From assembly GCA_949152475.1 (NCBI GenBank), contig OX424570.1, positions 6,312,181 to 6,376,180 of the forward strand: a stretch of DNA of 64,000 bases. The letters are read 5' to 3'. Of the stretch, positions 48,100 through 60,906 are shown piece by piece. Both the position numbers and the translations under genes were made by a program. The stretch's first letter is position 1; each line of letters starts with the position of its first letter. Source of the DNA: Terebella lapidaria (Eukaryota > Annelida > Polychaeta > Terebellida > Terebellidae). The notes beneath the pieces are model-generated. The model saw only the letters and a list, made by a program, of their open reading frames with translations, made no database searches and was not told the DNA's origin.

Positions 48100-49672
48100 A
48101 GGTTACCGGACCTATGGTCCGATAACCTATTGGCATGGCGTTGCGTCCGTCGTCCGTCGTCGTCGTCCGTCGTCGGACGACGACGTCGTCGTCCACATTT
48201 TTATCTTTTTTGTTTACAGGCGAATTTTTCTGAAATTTTGCACAAAAATACTTAAAAATAATTCAAGAAGGAGGTATTTTTTAGTTTTTTGATTTTCGCA
48301 TTTTTTTCAAAATGGCGGCCGTTTTCGACGAAAAATGCCTGATTTTGGACTTTAGCGGCCATTTTCTCAAAATCTATTCAGTAACTTTTTTTCTTTTTGA
48401 TAAATAACACTCCTCATATGTACTCCTATGATATCTATAAATTTCGTTGCGCTTGAATCGCTCGAAGTGGGCCATTTTGGCCCAAACTCGGCTCAAATGG
48501 GACTTTCCCATGTTAAATTCTCCTATGCTTTATAATGGGACACATTATGCCTAATATCTCACTTGATATTGAGATTAGAGAATCAATTGTGGACCTATAG
48601 GAAATGATATATGCTGAATATTCTCGTGACCTTGAATTTGACCTCTGACCTCAGTTTCAAGGTCAGAGCACAAAATGGCTTATATCTCGCTTATTATCGA
48701 CTCTACAGCTTAGGAATCAATTGTGGACATATAGGAAATGATATATTCTGAATATTCTCGTGACCTTGAATTTGACCTCTGACCTCAGTTTCAAGGTCAG
48801 AGCACAAAATGGCTTATATCTCGCTTATTATCGACTCTACAGCTTAGGAATCAATTGTGGACATATAGGAAATGATATATTCTGAATATTCTCGTGACCT
48901 TGAATTTGACCTCTGACCTCAGTTTCAAGGTCAGAGCACAAAATGGCTTATATCTCGCTTATTATCGACTCTACAGCTTAGGAATCAATTGTGGACATAT
49001 AGGAAATGATATATGCTGAATATTCTGATGACCTTGATTTGACCTTCGACCTCATTTTCAAGGTCACAGGACAAAATGGCTAATATCTCGCTTGTTATCG
49101 ACTTTACAGCTTAGCAATCAATTATGAACATATAGGAAATGATATATGCAGATTATTGTCATGACCTTGAATTTGACCTTTGACCTCATTTTCAAGGTCA
49201 CAGGACAAAATGGCTAATATCTCACTTATTATCGATTTTACAGCTTAGGAATCAATTGTGGACATATAGGAAATGATATATGCTGAATATTCTCGTGACC
49301 TTGAATTTGACCTCTGACCTAATTTCCAAGGTCCAAGGACAAACTGGCTCATATGTTGCTCCTCTATTGACTGTATGGCTTGGGAATCAATTGTGGACAT
49401 GATATACATGATATAGAAAACGATATACACTGAATATTTTGATGACCTTGAATTCGACCTTTGCCCCTTCATTTTCAAGGCTACAGCATAAAATTGCTAA
49501 TATCTCTCTGATTATTGAACTTACAGCTTAGCAATCAACTGTGGACATGATATATGCTTAATGTTATATATGCTGAATATTCTCTTGACCTTGAATTCAA
49601 CCAGTGACCTGGCTAACACCTAAAATATTAAACATTGTCCGGTAACCTATCTTTGGCCCTTGGCCTAATTTT
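48100..49672. mobile_element. GGTTACCGG-family element, copy D
   Basis: Head hairpin at 48101, GTC tract with a CGACGACGTCGTCG palindrome, body, about eight 133-bp monomers, tail GTCCGGTAACC + TTTGGCCCTTGGCCTAA. Monomers and tail match the second half of the R4 composite (33640-34587) closely, with at least one extra monomer here near 48770-48980. Confidence 0.75.
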
Positions 49673-50128
49673 ATTTGTAGAAAGGATTCATAAATAAATT
49701 AAAAATAGATCCATTCAGCGAAAGATTTGAGAATTCAATAATGGACTTTGGTTATTCGAACCACAAACTTGATTTGGTTTCTCCCTACCTCCCACTTCCA
49801 TTGGTTTTGTCTAATCCATGCTTTTTGTAATCCAGCTCACTACAATCACAAGGTTCAATTAATATTCATGATGAACAAATAACTGTTCATCCGTAAATGA
49901 AAAATAATAACAATTATTAGAACATTCTGTCTCTGAGTGACTCGTCAGGTTCTACAAGGGCGCTGTGTGTTTTACGATAGACTACTCGCTCGGTGTCACT
50001 CACAGACTGTGAACCCCTCGGAAAATCTCCGGAAACCAGGGATAAACCTTGCTCTAATTAACTTGAGGACTCTTGAGTCAACACCGGATCTTCCAAGGGC
50101 CGCAATCCTGCGACAATTAAAACTTGGC

Positions 50129-50360
50129 TTTATAAAGTTAACTGGGTCCGAGTGAGAGGCGAAGGTGGAGATTTTACGAGGGCAGCAAGAGCGATTCACT
50201 GCATATTTTGTCGGAGGAAAAGTGCGGCTCACGATTTCTCTACAGAGGGAAAGTAATTGCTCTTAGATCGTCCCCCGATTGTTTCGTTCGTGGGTTGTAC
50301 CCCGCTGGAAAAAGGCAGCAGTCCCCACGGTGACAATTGACAAGCAGGGTATCGACCAAT
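50129..50360 (+). promoter_or_regulatory. Promoter-like block upstream of R6
   Basis: TTTATAAA at 50129-50136 and CCAAT at 50356-50360, in the same arrangement as the other units. Confidence 0.37.
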
Positions 50361-50909
50361 CAGCTTGTAGTCGTCTCTAAAGGAGCCGTTTCGTGGTTGA
50401 ACTTCACTCCGCGTGGCTTCCAGTGCAAGAGACGACTTGTGTCACGGATATATCGCTGACTGTGGCGGGGCTACTGTACGTCTCTCATTTTGCAGCTGGC
50501 CGTGGATAAGTCACATGAAGACAACAGACGCAGTTCTTACCGGCAGTAATGGTGCATCGTGGGATTCGTGGCTGTGCTTGGATATAAAATGTCACGGTTA
50601 TTGAAAAGTTGGATTTGTTTGGCATTAGGAGGCGTTTGTGGTGTTTTATCATTCATTGTTGGATAACTGTCGCAGAAATTTGGATATATTGTGCTTTATT
50701 GGAAAATGAGAATACAAAATGGATAAAATGTTCTTTCCTGGCTGCAAATGGCAGTTGCATTGCACATTACATAAATTGAAGTCAAATGCACTTGGATTAT
50801 CGACATAAGACCAAATTAAGTCGTCCAATGTTGGATATGTTGTGTGTGACGTGTTTCTGTGTGGTATCTGTTGTCTGTCACCGTGGGAGATGCCCGTTGT
50901 CACGGTGAT

Positions 50910-50999
50910 ATGGAGCTGTGGCCCCTCTGTGGCCGCGTCAAGGAAGCAGCCAGATTTCTGCTGCGACCGTTGCTCTGTTGTCACAAGATTGTAGACTGG
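50910..50999 (+). CDS. Candidate first coding exon, R6 copy
   Basis: Same exon ending GAC-TGG. GCA for GCG is silent. The donor reads GTAAGT in place of GTGAGT: a base change that keeps, even strengthens, the donor consensus. Confidence 0.36.
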
Positions 51000-51415
51000 G
51001 TAAGTTTTGGGGACTTTTGGGACACGGGTCATACAGTGATTTGAGTGGCTCGTTGTAATGATTGATTGGTTCGTGTCGGGGACTGGTCCAAGGTGATTGT
51101 TCTGCAAGGGATTATCTACATGTAGCATAGGTAGTGACTGATTCTCAACACTTTGATCCTGTTTACACCCACAAAGTATACTGAACATTGGTTTCATTAT
51201 ATATATACACATAAAGAGCAGTCAAAGAAAGCTGCGACGCTCTTAAAAGAGAACCCACATAAAAGGCACACTGTTGTCACAGTTTAAAAACACTGTTGGT
51301 CAATGGTGAGAAAAGAAAAGTAAACACGACTAATAGCTTTTAATGAGAAGTTAGAAAAAAAAGAAATGTTTCTTTCCCGTTGTGGATTTTTATGTCAGAT
51401 TCAGGAAATGCAGAG

Positions 51416-54400
51416 TTGTGTCATAAATCAGAATTTGATATGTTATTCATTTTCAATATATGTTATTATTCCGACAGGCACATTTATAATGTTTATTATT
51501 TGTAGCTAACCAAGATATATCCAAAGCAAAATCAGTATCATACATGTACTGTAGGAAAATTCATCATGCATTGGCACATGCAATATTCTTGTATATTAGC
51601 ATTGATTTCTGTTGATTCCTTTACATCAAGGATGTCATATTTAACCTGAGCATAATTATCCCATTTGCTGTCTCAATAGTTTCTTTAATTTGTTGCATAA
51701 TAATTATGGCTATAGAATTGCCAACAATCACATCATAATTAGCCAATAACCAATATCAAATCCGTCCAAGCACTCCTGGCCCTGAATTTGAAACGATATG
51801 TAAGCAAAACCGGTACACAGATCCAGCTGGAGTTGAGCAATGGCAAAGCGTGCATGAGAATCCCCATAATGCATAGTAATAATTGTCCGGGATATATTCA
51901 CCTTCAAGCTCGAGGATGTATGAAAAATTTCCGAATAACTGGCAGTCCCCTACACCCAATGTTATGATTGAATTGGAATGACCTGACCATTACTGATTTA
52001 TCCCCTATGCCACTGAGCCCTAAGCCGATTCTCTCCCTACTATCCCGCAAGCCCGGAAAAAGTCAAAAAGAATTTTGCAAGGCCGATCTTGGGCCTATTT
52101 TGCATTCAGGCATGCAAACAAAAAAAATCTATTATTCCAATAGTATATATCCAGCAAATTGTCTCCATGAGCAGGCACTGACTGGAGATATGGGTTAGAC
52201 TCTCGCCTTATGATGTCAATATCTGTATACAGTAAATAACGATGACAATTTTTCATCGCAGTTTATTATTTTATGAATTTGTATGTCATTGAAAGACAAT
52301 GTAGTATATAGAAAATAACGATGACAATTATTCATCGCAGTTTATTATTTTATGAATTTGTATGTCATTGAAAGACAATGTAGTATATAGAATATAACGA
52401 TGACAATTATTCATCGCAGTTTATTATTTTATGAATTTGTATGTCATTGAAAGACAATGTAGTATATAGAAAATAACGATGACAATTATTCATCGCAGTG
52501 TATTATTTTATGATTTGTATGTCATTGAAAGACAATGTAGTATATAGAATATAACGATGACAATTATTCATCGCAGTTTATTATTTTATGAATTTGTATG
52601 TCATTGAAAGACAATGTAGTATATAGAATATAACGATGACAATTATTCATCGCAGTTTATTATTTTATGAATTTGTATGTCATTGAAAGACAATGTAGTA
52701 ATATAACGATGACAATTATTCATCGCAGTTTATTATTTTATGAATTTGTATGTCATTGAAAGACAATGTAGTATATAGAAAATAACGATGACAATTTTTC
52801 ATCGCAGTTTATTATTTTATGAATTTGTATGTCATTGAAAGACAATGTAGTAATATAACGATGACAATTATTCATCGCAGTTTATTATTTTATGAATTTG
52901 TATGTCATTGAAAGACAATGTAGTATATAGAAAATAACGATGACAATTTTTCATCGCAGTTTATTATTTTATGAATTTGTATGTCATTGAAAGACAATGT
53001 AGTAATATAACGATGACAATTATTCATCGCAGTGTATTATTTTATGAATTTGTATGTCATTGAAAGACAATGTAGTATATAGAAAATAACGATGACAATT
53101 TTTCATCGCAGTTTATTATTTTATGAATTTGTATGTCATTGAAAGACAATGTAGTATATAGAAAATAACGATGACAATTTTTCATCGCAGTTTATTATTT
53201 TATGAATTTGTATGTCATTGAAAGACAATGTAGTATATAGAAAATAACGATGACAATTATTCATCGCAGTTTATTATTTTATGAATTTGTATGTCATTGA
53301 AAGACAATGTAGTATATAGAAAATAACGATGACAATTATTCATCGCAGTTTATTATTTTATGAATTTGTATGTCATTGAAAGACAATGTAGTATATAGAA
53401 AATAACGATGACAATTATTCATCGCAGTTTAGTATTTTATGATTTGTATGTTATTGAAAGACAATGTTGTATATAGCATACATCGATGACAATTTTTCAT
53501 CGGAGCTCTATTTATACATTACGGCACGAAGCAATGAGTAGGCATGTACAACAGTGACAATTTTTCACTGGAGCTTTATTTATACGTTATGTCAATAGGC
53601 ATGTATAACGATGACAACTATTCTTCTGAGCTCAACGTATTCTGTCTACATATCTGGTACAATAAGATAAATAAACAACAATATGTGTATTTTTAGCATA
53701 TGTCTTAATGAACTTACTGTCTATGTGTGAATTATGTACATATTTTTATTACTATCATAATATATGTGTAAATATGTGTAGGCTGAAATGCTAATCATAT
53801 ATGTTACTTTTTCTGTACAAGTATTTACAGACAAGTTTTAAAGGTGTTATTGTTTTCAATTTTTTTCTTTTCAATAGTTCTAGATATTTTGTTGTTTGGT
53901 ATTTTCCAGCTATGTCTATCACATTTATGCAGATGCGGAGCATCTTTTTCAAACCAGGACAGAATGTCATAAATCAGAATTTGATATGTTATTCATTTTC
54001 AATATATGTTATTATTCCGACAGGCACATTTATAATGTTTATTATTTGTAGCTAACCAAGATATATCCAAAGCAAAATCAGTATCATACATGTACTGTAG
54101 GAAAATTCATCATGCATTGGCACATGCAATATTCTTGTATATTAGCATTGATTTCTGTTGATTCCTTTACATCAAGGATGTCATAAAATGTCCATTAGCT
54201 GTTTCGAATGACTGGCCACATTTTACAACCATATCTAGTGCCTTCAAACATATTATATATATTAATGTCCATCCAACAGGTCTGTGCAGATAGCACCTCA
54301 TTTACAGTATTTCCATAATGTATACCAGGTAACTAGGGTGGAATAATCCCCTAAATTGTTGTAGCAATTTTCATGTATGTTGTCAGTATTGATACTGTTG

Positions 54401-54631
54401 GGTAGCAACTGATAAACACAGAAATAGTATAAATACCCCTGTTCCACGTAGAAGGAGATATATAGATGTTAGATTCAGGGAAATTGTATATAATACCTAT
54501 GCTCATGTAGAAAAACAGTTAGTTGGTGAACTCTGAATAAATGAAGATGCGTGAACAACCTTGAGTCCTGATACCAACCGCACCGATAATATGATTGGTA
54601 ATAATCACAAATAACACGATTATTACATTTG
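51416..54631. mobile_element. LTR-like insertion carrying a satellite, fossil
   Basis: R2 gives the empty site (gcagagttgataattccc). The inserted DNA starts TGTCATAAATCAG and ends near GATTATTACA. A 221-bp segment at the start (51419-51639) recurs as a direct repeat at 53965-54185. The right part (53965 to about 54627) has LTR features: TG start, TATAAATA near 54428, AATAAA at 54536, CA end. Possible short target duplication TTG. A 79-bp satellite fills the middle. It is broken and non-coding as far as I can see; family not assignable. Confidence 0.55.
52203..53515. repeat. 79-bp satellite with conserved hairpin, about 16 copies
   Basis: Monomer words: AATTTGTATGTCATTGAAAG, ACAATGTAGTATATAG, AACGATGACAATTATTCATC. 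Several monomers are about 5 bp shorter (TAGTAATATAACG). Each has the inverted repeat CGATGA-7 nt-TCATCG. A diverged monomer at 53545-53575 reads CAGTGA-7 nt-TCACTG, so the pairing is kept though two base pairs changed. Confidence 0.92.
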
Positions 54632-55365
54632 ATAATTCCCTTTCATCTGATTGCTAAGAACAGGTGACTCGACTGAAAACTTGCTGGCAATGGTGGAGTG
54701 GTATAAAACAGTGATATTGAAATGCATGCTGGGGTTGATATATTGAGTCACAATACATAAAAATTCAAGCAAAATAGAACAAGTACATTGTATTCAAGGT
54801 GGTTTCTGGATATTACCCCAATTAGTCCAGTTTGAAGCCTGTATCCCTCCCTGACACCTATATAATGGCCAACTCAGACAGATCTGTGGACCGCAAGAAT
54901 TGAACCCTTGCTGTCACTACGGACAGAGGACGATGGTGAATGGAGCTGTCACGACCTGTACTCGTCATCCTTAGCACCGAGCTGTCAGCTTTGTTTATTG
55001 ACAACATTAGGAAAGTCAGTGGGTTCAATGTGAATGCGGTAAAATTTGGCTTTTGGTGTGATCGCTTGAATTTCAAAGTTATGTTTTATGTATCCCAGAC
55101 AGTATGTTATAGGCCACTGAGGCCAGGTTTATTATTTTCATGAACTATGTTTATCAAATCAGTGTGACCTGAATTATGACTCCTGAGTTTGTGTCATTTC
55201 TTTGGTGATTTTGGTGGAGAATCCAGCGATATCTTTGGACACAGTGATGGCCTTTTCTCTTGTAGGCTGTGCAATGTTACAGCATGTCTGATGCCAAATG
55301 AATATGGAGATGGGCATTCTATTCCTGTAACCTACACAATACAGCACCGTCTGTAGCATTCCCAC

Positions 55366-55398
55366 CGAACACCTCCATGTAATGCTCCCGGTATTGAC
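55366..55398. repeat. 33-bp minisatellite, 1 copy (R6)
   Basis: Single monomer with private changes (CGAACACC at its start, CTCCCGG in place of CTCCTGG). Confidence 0.92.
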
Positions 55399-55656
55399 CA
55401 ATACATGAGGAATATTTCGTAAGTTCAGGTCCTTCACTCCCCTGGTAACAATAATGTCAAGTCGGCTATATATTGTCACGTTCTCTCCATAATTGTATAA
55501 CACACTGTCAGGCCTCACAGACAGCGCGGAAATTGTTTTCTGTCTGTCACGTGATAGAGTCAAATTGTTACATTTTATTGGTGGACTCGACATTTCAGCT
55601 TCTTGATGGAAATTGATGTCTTGTCACAGACTCTTGTGGAATCACTCCAGGTCTGG

Positions 55657-56778
55657 AGGTCCGATAACTTATTGCCGTGGCGTTGCGTCCGTCGTCGTCC
55701 GTCGTCCGTCAACATTAATATCTTTAAAGTTTACGATCGAATCTTCCTGAAATTTTGCACAAAAATGCCTAAAAATATTTCGAGACGGAGGTATTTCTTA
55801 GTTTTTTTATTTTCGCATTTTTTCCAAAATGGCGGCCATTTTTGTCGAAAAATGGCCAATTTTGAACTTTGGCAGCCATTTTCTCAAAAAACTGTCTGAT
55901 CAGTTTTGAGATTTTTATTTTAAAAGATTCCCCTTATGTACCTTTATGATGTGTATAAGTTTTGTTGCCCTTGAATCGCCGATCTTCGTGTGGCGGCCAT
56001 TTTGAATTTTTGACGAGTCGAAAAATTTTTCGCTCCAAATCGCATTACTATCCATTTTGGGTCATTTCTAGGCAAAAAAAATTTCACCCTTTGAAAAAAA
56101 TTTTGGACTTAGAAAATTTTCGGCACTTTTTTCCTTCATAATGGGAGCTGTCGGGACTGTACTCATAGAACACTTGAAGATACAGCTTAGAAATTGGCAC
56201 TTTCAAATGGGAAGTCATATATGGCGATTTGTGTGGTGACCTTGAATTTGACCTTGGATGACCTTGAAAGGTCAAAACAGCCATTTTGTGGTCAAAAAAT
56301 GCCCAGATTTGCCTCTGTAGATGAAATGCTTGCCGATAGAGCTTATGTTTGCATTATGAACATATAGGAAGACATATATGGCACAACTAATGATGACATT
56401 GAACTTGACGTCAGATGATCTTGAGTGCCAAATGTCTGACTCGGAATGTTTAAATTGACCTGAGCGGCCTAATCGATTCCACCCAGATATATCTTTGTAA
56501 TATGAACATATAGAATATCAAATGCTGCACACATACATGTATAATATGATGTAATGGTGACATCGAAGTTCACACGGATGACCTTGATTGGTAAATCTCA
56601 AGCTCATATGTTCACACTGTGAACCTTGATTGGTAAATGACCTTGATTGGTAAATCTCAAGCTCATATGTTCACACTGTGAACCTTGATTGGTAAATCTC
56701 AAGGTCTGTTACCTGCCAATGCTGCCATGGCCAAACCAAAATTGTTTGGTAATCTATCTTGGCCTTTGGGCTAATTTT
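55657..56778. mobile_element. GGTTACCGG-family element, short diverged copy
   Basis: Starts inside the head (AGGTCCGATAACTTATTG), then GTC tract, body with AAAATGGCGGCCATTTTTG, one TGACCTTGAATTTGACC segment followed by GATGACCTTGAAAGGTCA, small local repeats (TTGATTGGTAAATCTCAAG) at 56590-56705, and tail TTGGCCTTTGGGCTAATTTTT. The flanks rejoin in R4a near 29335 (ggtctgggggttattatgatag). Confidence 0.75.
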
Positions 56779-57302
56779 TATGATAGCAGAATTTAAAAAA
56801 AAAAAAGATTCAAGAAAGATACCATAAATTTCAGAGTATCACATAACTTACATTTATGTCAGATGTGAATGTAGTATTCTGGTCTGAATATAGGGAATCT
56901 GTAGACCTCAACTTTGTCGAAAGTTTCCCAGTAGAATTCAGGACACTTGTCAGCTTAATTACGGGCAGATAACAAGAAAAACATCTCCCAGCAGATAACA
57001 GCAGCAATTACAAAATGATATATTCTATGTCCTTTTCCCCTTAGCTATGTTCCACGATTGCCTCTTTTGGCCCCTTTCTCTACAAACCACTGTGATTCCC
57101 ATGTTGGCCTCCACACTACAAATCCCTCATCCCCAAAGTGACATCCGTCAGCTATCAAGTGACAACCTACTGAAGCTGTATCAGACACCACGACAGTGAG
57201 ATCAAGGCGACAATTTAGTCGTTGTCGGGAATTATCATCGTTGATCTGTAACAATCAAAGTGGGATTGATTGATTTGTTAGACAGAGAATGGGGTGTTGC
57301 AG

Positions 57303-58637
57303 ACTTTCACTGTCGGAACCCGACTACCGTAACGTCACGTTACGGTAGTCATGAAGATGGCGCAAGGTAAATCGATTCGTTTAATTGTCTGCTGTTTTCT
57401 TGCTAACAATAATATACTGACTCGAACTATTCCACAGACATATAGTATGTGACAGTTAGAATATATATATTGTCATGCAGAATAGGCTGCAACGGCATTT
57501 TCGGGAGAAAAGTCGTTGATAAGATTTGCTATTGACTACCGTAACGTTTCAGTCCGATTACCGTAACGTGACCGATCGGCGGCTTAGGACTACCGTAACG
57601 TCACTACTGTGATTTGGCCAATACGCACATAAAATTAAACAACAATCGTTTTGATCATTACAGAGATGGGTTCCAGATGCAGAACAAATGACAAAAAAAA
57701 TATATATATATATAACAAAATGGTATCTATATTCAAACCGTCCGCTGTAAAAGTTGCTGCGATGATCTACAAATCAAATTCACGCACATAAACCCTATGC
57801 CTATTTTGGAGTAACAACTTGAAAATTCGGATGTTCGCGTATTCATTACACTAATACCTTACGTTGACCACAAAATTTTAAACTACGAGAGTTATGACCA
57901 GATAATTGCTATAGATTCCACAAAATCAAGATGCGAAGCAGGCATAAATTCCAGGCAATCAAGTCCAAATCCGAATTCCGAGCTCCTGATCCATGAACAC
58001 ATCAGTCAACGACAAACAAGGAGCTGTTACTTACAAGGTCTGTATAGTTATTGATAAAGGGCTATATAATATTAACTATATATTGATAAAGGGCTATATA
58101 ACATTGCAACTATATATATCCATTGCTATTCGATACGTGCCCTGCAATTAAATAGGATTATACATATAATTATTTGCAACAGTGGGACTGCCTATGTAGC
58201 CCTACATGAACGATATAATACTGGCAACAGATACACAACCTGGCAGTTGTATACCCACAAAAGAAAACGAGATATTTGTTGTGGAGAATTAGTATATGAA
58301 ACAAAATAGCACATCAATGATCTGCTTGGTTTGCAACGTTACGGTTGTCGGCCGTTCGCGTTACGGTAGTCACTACTCTGATATCACCAGACGTTACGGT
58401 AGTCGTCATTGTTTTCTTATCGAACGAATATCACACATACTGTCGCTGCTCTGGCTACTCTAGTGGGCCTGATAACTGCATACACTTCGTGGCTTCAAAA
58501 TTGTTCCAATTTGATACTGTATCGCACAACTTATCAAGAAAAATTGATAGGGGACAAAAACGAATCGACATACCTTCCGCCATCTTAATGACTACCGTAA
58601 CGTGACGTTACGGTAGTCGGGTTCCGACAGTGACTTT
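57303..58637. mobile_element. ACTACCGTAACG transposon, copy 2
   Basis: The element 57308-58632 is 1325 bp, the same length as copy 1, with the same flanks and ACTTT. Only scattered differences are seen, such as the length balance of A and TA near 57700. It is the same insertion event copied by the segmental duplication, not an independent hop. Confidence 0.9.
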
Positions 58638-59463
58638 GGTAAAATTGGAAATTAGATAGAAATGAATGAAGAGAAAAGCCCATAAATGGCCAGTCATTGA
58701 CATCAAGTCTGATAGAATTGAATTTGAGATATTATCTAATTGTAGTGAAAAATTATCAAGTTTAATGACAATTGTCCAGTTATAAGAATTGTAATATTAC
58801 TATGACCCATATCATCAGATTTTTGATAGACCTATATAGAAACCAAACTTTATATAAAATTTGTTTGGTGATTCAGATGTCAGATTACTGTAAATAGAAA
58901 TCCCTTCAGATATTTGCTTTGGTCAATCAAACTCAAGCAAAAGCAACGGAAAAGAACAAACACAGAAAGGAAAACCCTGAACTATACAGACTGAGTCTTG
59001 TAGTTTTAGATTTGACATCTGACAAATTCCCCGTCTCTACGACACAAGAACAAACATCAGGACATATTCCTGGGACGACTTCTGTCATTGTTCACCCGTT
59101 TCCATCGGCAACCGTCCGCTGTCACCCAGTCTCGTCTAAAATACTTGGGTTTTTTGTGTGGTTCGATGTCGCTTGAAACTAACAGATTTGGATTATCTCG
59201 GGACTTTTCTCTTCCAACGAGAGTCGTGGCCATGAATACGATAAATGTCGGAAAGATTTCTCCATTGCTCATATCAGCTTAAGAGATCTATCTCAGGGAA
59301 TGTCTTTTGATAGAATATATTTCATGGTATCAGAAATCCTACGTTATTGAGTCTTCAGGAGAAGTCGGCCCAAGTATCATATCCTGCGCCTTCCTCTAAA
59401 TTCAATAAGGATTAAAAAGGTACGAGACGGATTAAATGGTATGCTTTCAGTGGACGAGTAGTA

Positions 59464-60906
59464 TTAAGGTGGTATTAGTGAGTAAACAAAAAATTCAAGA
59501 CATCCCAAATAATTGTGGTTTTGGAAAGGTAAGTTTACATGTATTCATTCGAAAAAATAAAAACCATATGTACCGGGGCTTCCCTGTAAAATAATCTACA
59601 TTCAAAAACCTATGTCAGATTTCACAGTTGCCGGAAGATTGACATTGTTTTCAGTGGCTGATCGCATAAGTGTCAATTTTATTTTTGTCTTCTATTAAGA
59701 CTAATTTGTTTTTAAAATATTCCGTTGTTGTATATGTTGTACAAAAAAGCACTATGATTCTGATCATCAAGACAAAATAGGGGTCTTGGGGGAAATTGAG
59801 GTGTTTAGTGTCAAGATATATCTGGTGATCGGGTGTTTTTCCCATAGTTTTCTGCCCATTTCCATTGCTAGTCAGAGACGTCGTATCCAGTTTTTTTTTT
59901 CTTCTACCACTACTATTTTTTTCAAGAAATGTCCAGATTTGGTGTATTTTGTAGCCAGAAACACAAGGATTCTGATTATGAAGAAAAAATTAGGGGTCAC
60001 GGGGGAAATTGTGGTGGTTGGAGCCAATATATCCGGTGGTCATATGTTTTAACCCATGTATCCATGTGCGTTAAATCTGTGTTTTTGAATGTTTGGAAGC
60101 AAACAATTTCTCACGATTAATTTCAAGGTTGGGTCAACAGTGTATACCACAGTTGATATGTTAGGATGCATGTTTACCAGCACAATGGAGGTTGCTATGA
60201 CAACCGATGTTGGTACTGTAATACTATAACCATGAATATCAATTACCAAACCACGCGGTGATATTGGCGAAGAATGTAAGCTTCCTTTTCGTGACATCAA
60301 TTGGCAAATTATAAGATTTATATTCCGAATCAGTACCCGAATCAATCAATACAGAGGGTAACAACCACTTTTATATGACTGATGGTGCTGTTGCCAAGGC
60401 ATATGCAGAAAAAAAAACCTGTAAAATATGCTCAGCACTATGAGTAGTTTATTGTTTAGCATGTGAATCATTATTAGCAAATTCAGCATGCTTCAAATAC
60501 ACGTTTCTGCCCATAGAAGCATGATCAAATTTTCGATATCATTTCATGATATTTTAGTACTCTGCCTGTCATATTTTACCGCGTTTGTTCAAACTTTCAT
60601 TCAAGTTCAAGATATAGCATGCGTACGGAACAAGCGGGGAACTACATCGGTCAATTGTCATTACATTTGCACAAATCCAATGTGTAATTTAAAACAGTAC
60701 AACATGGATGCAACCACACAATTATTAGGCCTAAAGCAGAGAGCCAACAATTTTATCATGATATTACTGGAGTTTGACCACCAAAGGCTTCCAAAATGAT
60801 CGAAAAAGCAAGCACGCAGAGCATTGCCGTACTAGAACATCGTTGTCACGCTTGATTGAACATGCGCGATATGATGCGCACAGCGTACTCCCTCATACCA
60901 CCTTAA
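59464..60906. mobile_element. 1.4-kb element with TTAA duplication
   Basis: The element 59468-60902 has ends GGTGGTATTAGTGAGTA and TACTCCCTCATACCACC, flanked by TTAA. The empty site is at 37335-37338 in the duplicated block. Inside are two imperfect copies of a segment with ATAGGGGTCTTGGGGGAAAT / TTAGGGGTCACGGGGGAAAT. Frames up to 103 codons (60488-60799) resemble no known transposase. Kolobok- or piggyBac-type non-autonomous element by its target site. Confidence 0.88.

Larger units (their letters stand above)
40019..50394 (+). repeat. Macro-repeat unit R5
   Basis: The most diverged unit. Candidate exon 40530-40619, single minisatellite copy 41782-41814. About 1.2 kb that other units have between the CCTACTGAAG and GGGACACTTT blocks is missing or replaced around 42420-42660, and the donor-like CAG-GTATGT is lost there. 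A 5.6-kb composite (44076-49672) interrupts the right part. Stretches 40680-41780, 41820-44070 and 49673-50120 hold unit sequence without supportable genes. Confidence 0.88.

Noticed and set aside
51756-51959. 67-codon minus frame and overlapping plus frames left of the 79-bp satellite
   Set aside because: No recognisable motif and no second copy in the window to test conservation.
52203-53515. CRISPR-like regular array
   Set aside because: No unique spacers: whole 79-bp monomers repeat, so it is a satellite in a eukaryotic sequence.
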